Part shown: positions 6,641 through 6,908 of the stretch, in pieces
Position numbering within the stretch: position 1 is the first letter of the stretch
How the letters are laid out: each line of letters starts with the position of its first letter
NCBI GenBank assembly: GCA_966128725.1
Contig: CBHYLN010000208.1
Location: forward strand, 1-6,908
Length of the DNA: 6,908 nt
Source: JAFDZV01 sp966128725
GTDB lineage: Bacteria; Bacteroidota; Ignavibacteria; OLB7
Direction: 5' to 3'
The notes under the pieces: generated by a model
Databases searched by the model: none
Told to the model about the DNA's origin: nothing
What the model saw: only the letters and a program-made list of their open reading frames with translations
Position numbers and translations under genes: made by a program

Positions 6641-6735
6641 GGGGGGGGGCCCCGCCGCGCCCCCCCGCCCGCGCGGGGGGGGGGGGGGGGGGGCCGGGGG
6701 GGGGTTGTCCGGCCCCCCCCCGCCCCCGCCGCCCG
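6641..6735. other. G/C homopolymer low-complexity junction, probable assembly artefact
   Basis: These 95 bases hold no A and only three T (6705, 6706, 6708). There are runs of 9 G (6641-6649), 19 G (6675-6693), 9 G (6696-6704) and 9 C (6713-6721). Base composition and codon use differ on the two sides: to the left is the PorV-like gene leader, to the right a gene fragment with near-total G/C codon endings. Such runs are typical of poly-G sequencing artefacts and chimeric contig ends. A real G-rich spacer able to form quadruplexes is possible but less likely. Confidence 0.75.
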
Positions 6736-6737
6736 TC

Positions 6738-6908
6738 TCAGCCCGCGATCCTGCCCGCTAACTCCACCAGGCGCCGCGCCTGGTGGCGGATCGCCTCCTG
6801 CACGGGCTCGGGGATCCCCTGCCCGGTGGCCGTCACGGTCACGCCGTACGGGTTGCCGCCCGACTGGAAGGTGACCGGATCGGTGTAGCCGGGCGGCACG
6901 AGGATGCA
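6738..6908 (-). CDS. C-terminal fragment of WrbA-type NAD(P)H:quinone oxidoreductase (flavodoxin fold), likely from another genome
   Basis: The minus strand frame enters at the right edge and ends at TGA 6740-6738, giving the last 56 residues. It reads ILVPPGYTDP, FQSGGNPYGVTVT and then IRHQARRLVELAGRIAG. This matches the end of the WrbA family, where (T/S)GGxPYGxxT lines the FMN site and a helix of the form ARxQGRRxxExA closes the protein. Family members reduce quinones by two electrons with NAD(P)H and FMN in the cytoplasm. By hand count only 2 of 56 codons end in A or T, against 15 of the first 56 codons of the PorV-like gene, and the piece is separated from it by a G/C homopolymer tract. 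I infer it comes from a different, very GC-rich organism joined by mis-assembly. The N-terminal part is off the window. Confidence 0.75.
   Translation of the reverse strand, partial: CILVPPGYTDPVTFQSGGNPYGVTVTATGQGIPEPVQEAIRHQARRLVELAGRIAG
6764..6786. repeat. Near-perfect inverted repeat inside the WrbA-like fragment
   Basis: CCACCAGGCGC (6764-6774) is mirrored by GCGCCTGGTGG (6776-6786) around one central base. It lies wholly inside the coding frame (HQARRLVE region), so it is probably a chance result of GC-rich codons, though such fold-backs also encourage chimeric joins during amplification. Confidence 0.4.

Noticed and set aside
6641..6735. CRISPR, tandem repeat or G-quadruplex regulatory element in the G-rich tract
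   Set aside because: There is no repeat-spacer order, and the composition break on either side makes an artefact the simpler explanation; a quadruplex cannot be fully excluded.
6598..6888. Plus-strand open frames through the G/C-rich tract
   Set aside because: They encode Gly, Pro and Arg runs from the homopolymers and end opposite the WrbA-like fragment; not credible proteins.

Overview
The window looks like a fragment from a member of the FCB group (Bacteroidota, Chlorobi, Ignavibacteria or Kapabacteria lineage), with a short stretch of a different genome joined to its right end. Four points support this: an outer-membrane PorV/PorQ-family protein, a GWxTD-domain protein, a moderately GC-rich composition with many A/T-ending codons, and one promoter-like site of the Bacteroidota type (TTG, about 20 bases, then TAnnTTTG). 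Candidatus Kapabacteria is my best guess from gene content and GC level, but the sequence alone does not prove it.

All credible genes lie on the minus strand, so transcription runs from high to low coordinates. In that order they are: a PorV/PorQ-family outer-membrane barrel (5532-6578); a 234-base gap holding two RNA-like stem-loops, one of them long and strand-specific; a secreted GWxTD-domain protein (3807-5297); an LpxL/HtrB-like acyltransferase (2917-3783); a family 9 glycosyltransferase resembling heptosyltransferase II (1871-2881); a small basic single-membrane-pass protein of unknown function (1483-1716); an intergenic region with its own promoter-like site (about 1424-1455) and leader hairpin; and a secreted glycoside hydrolase family 2-like protein cut off by the left edge (1-1322).

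The GWxTD, acyltransferase and glycosyltransferase genes are spaced only 23 and 35 bases apart and probably form one operon. The acyltransferase and glycosyltransferase fit assembly of lipid A and inner core lipopolysaccharide. The PorV-like and GWxTD proteins are envelope proteins, so the locus as a whole is about building the outer membrane. The GH2-like gene seems to be a separate transcription unit.

From about 6641 to 6735 the sequence is almost pure G and C, with runs of up to 19 G. Beyond it lies the C-terminal end of a WrbA-type NAD(P)H:quinone oxidoreductase with extreme G/C codon endings. This is best read as a chimeric or artefactual contig end, so the upstream context of the PorV-like gene should not be trusted. 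I found no tRNA, rRNA, CRISPR array, insertion sequence or phage gene. The long plus-strand open frames opposite the real genes are GC-driven shadows.
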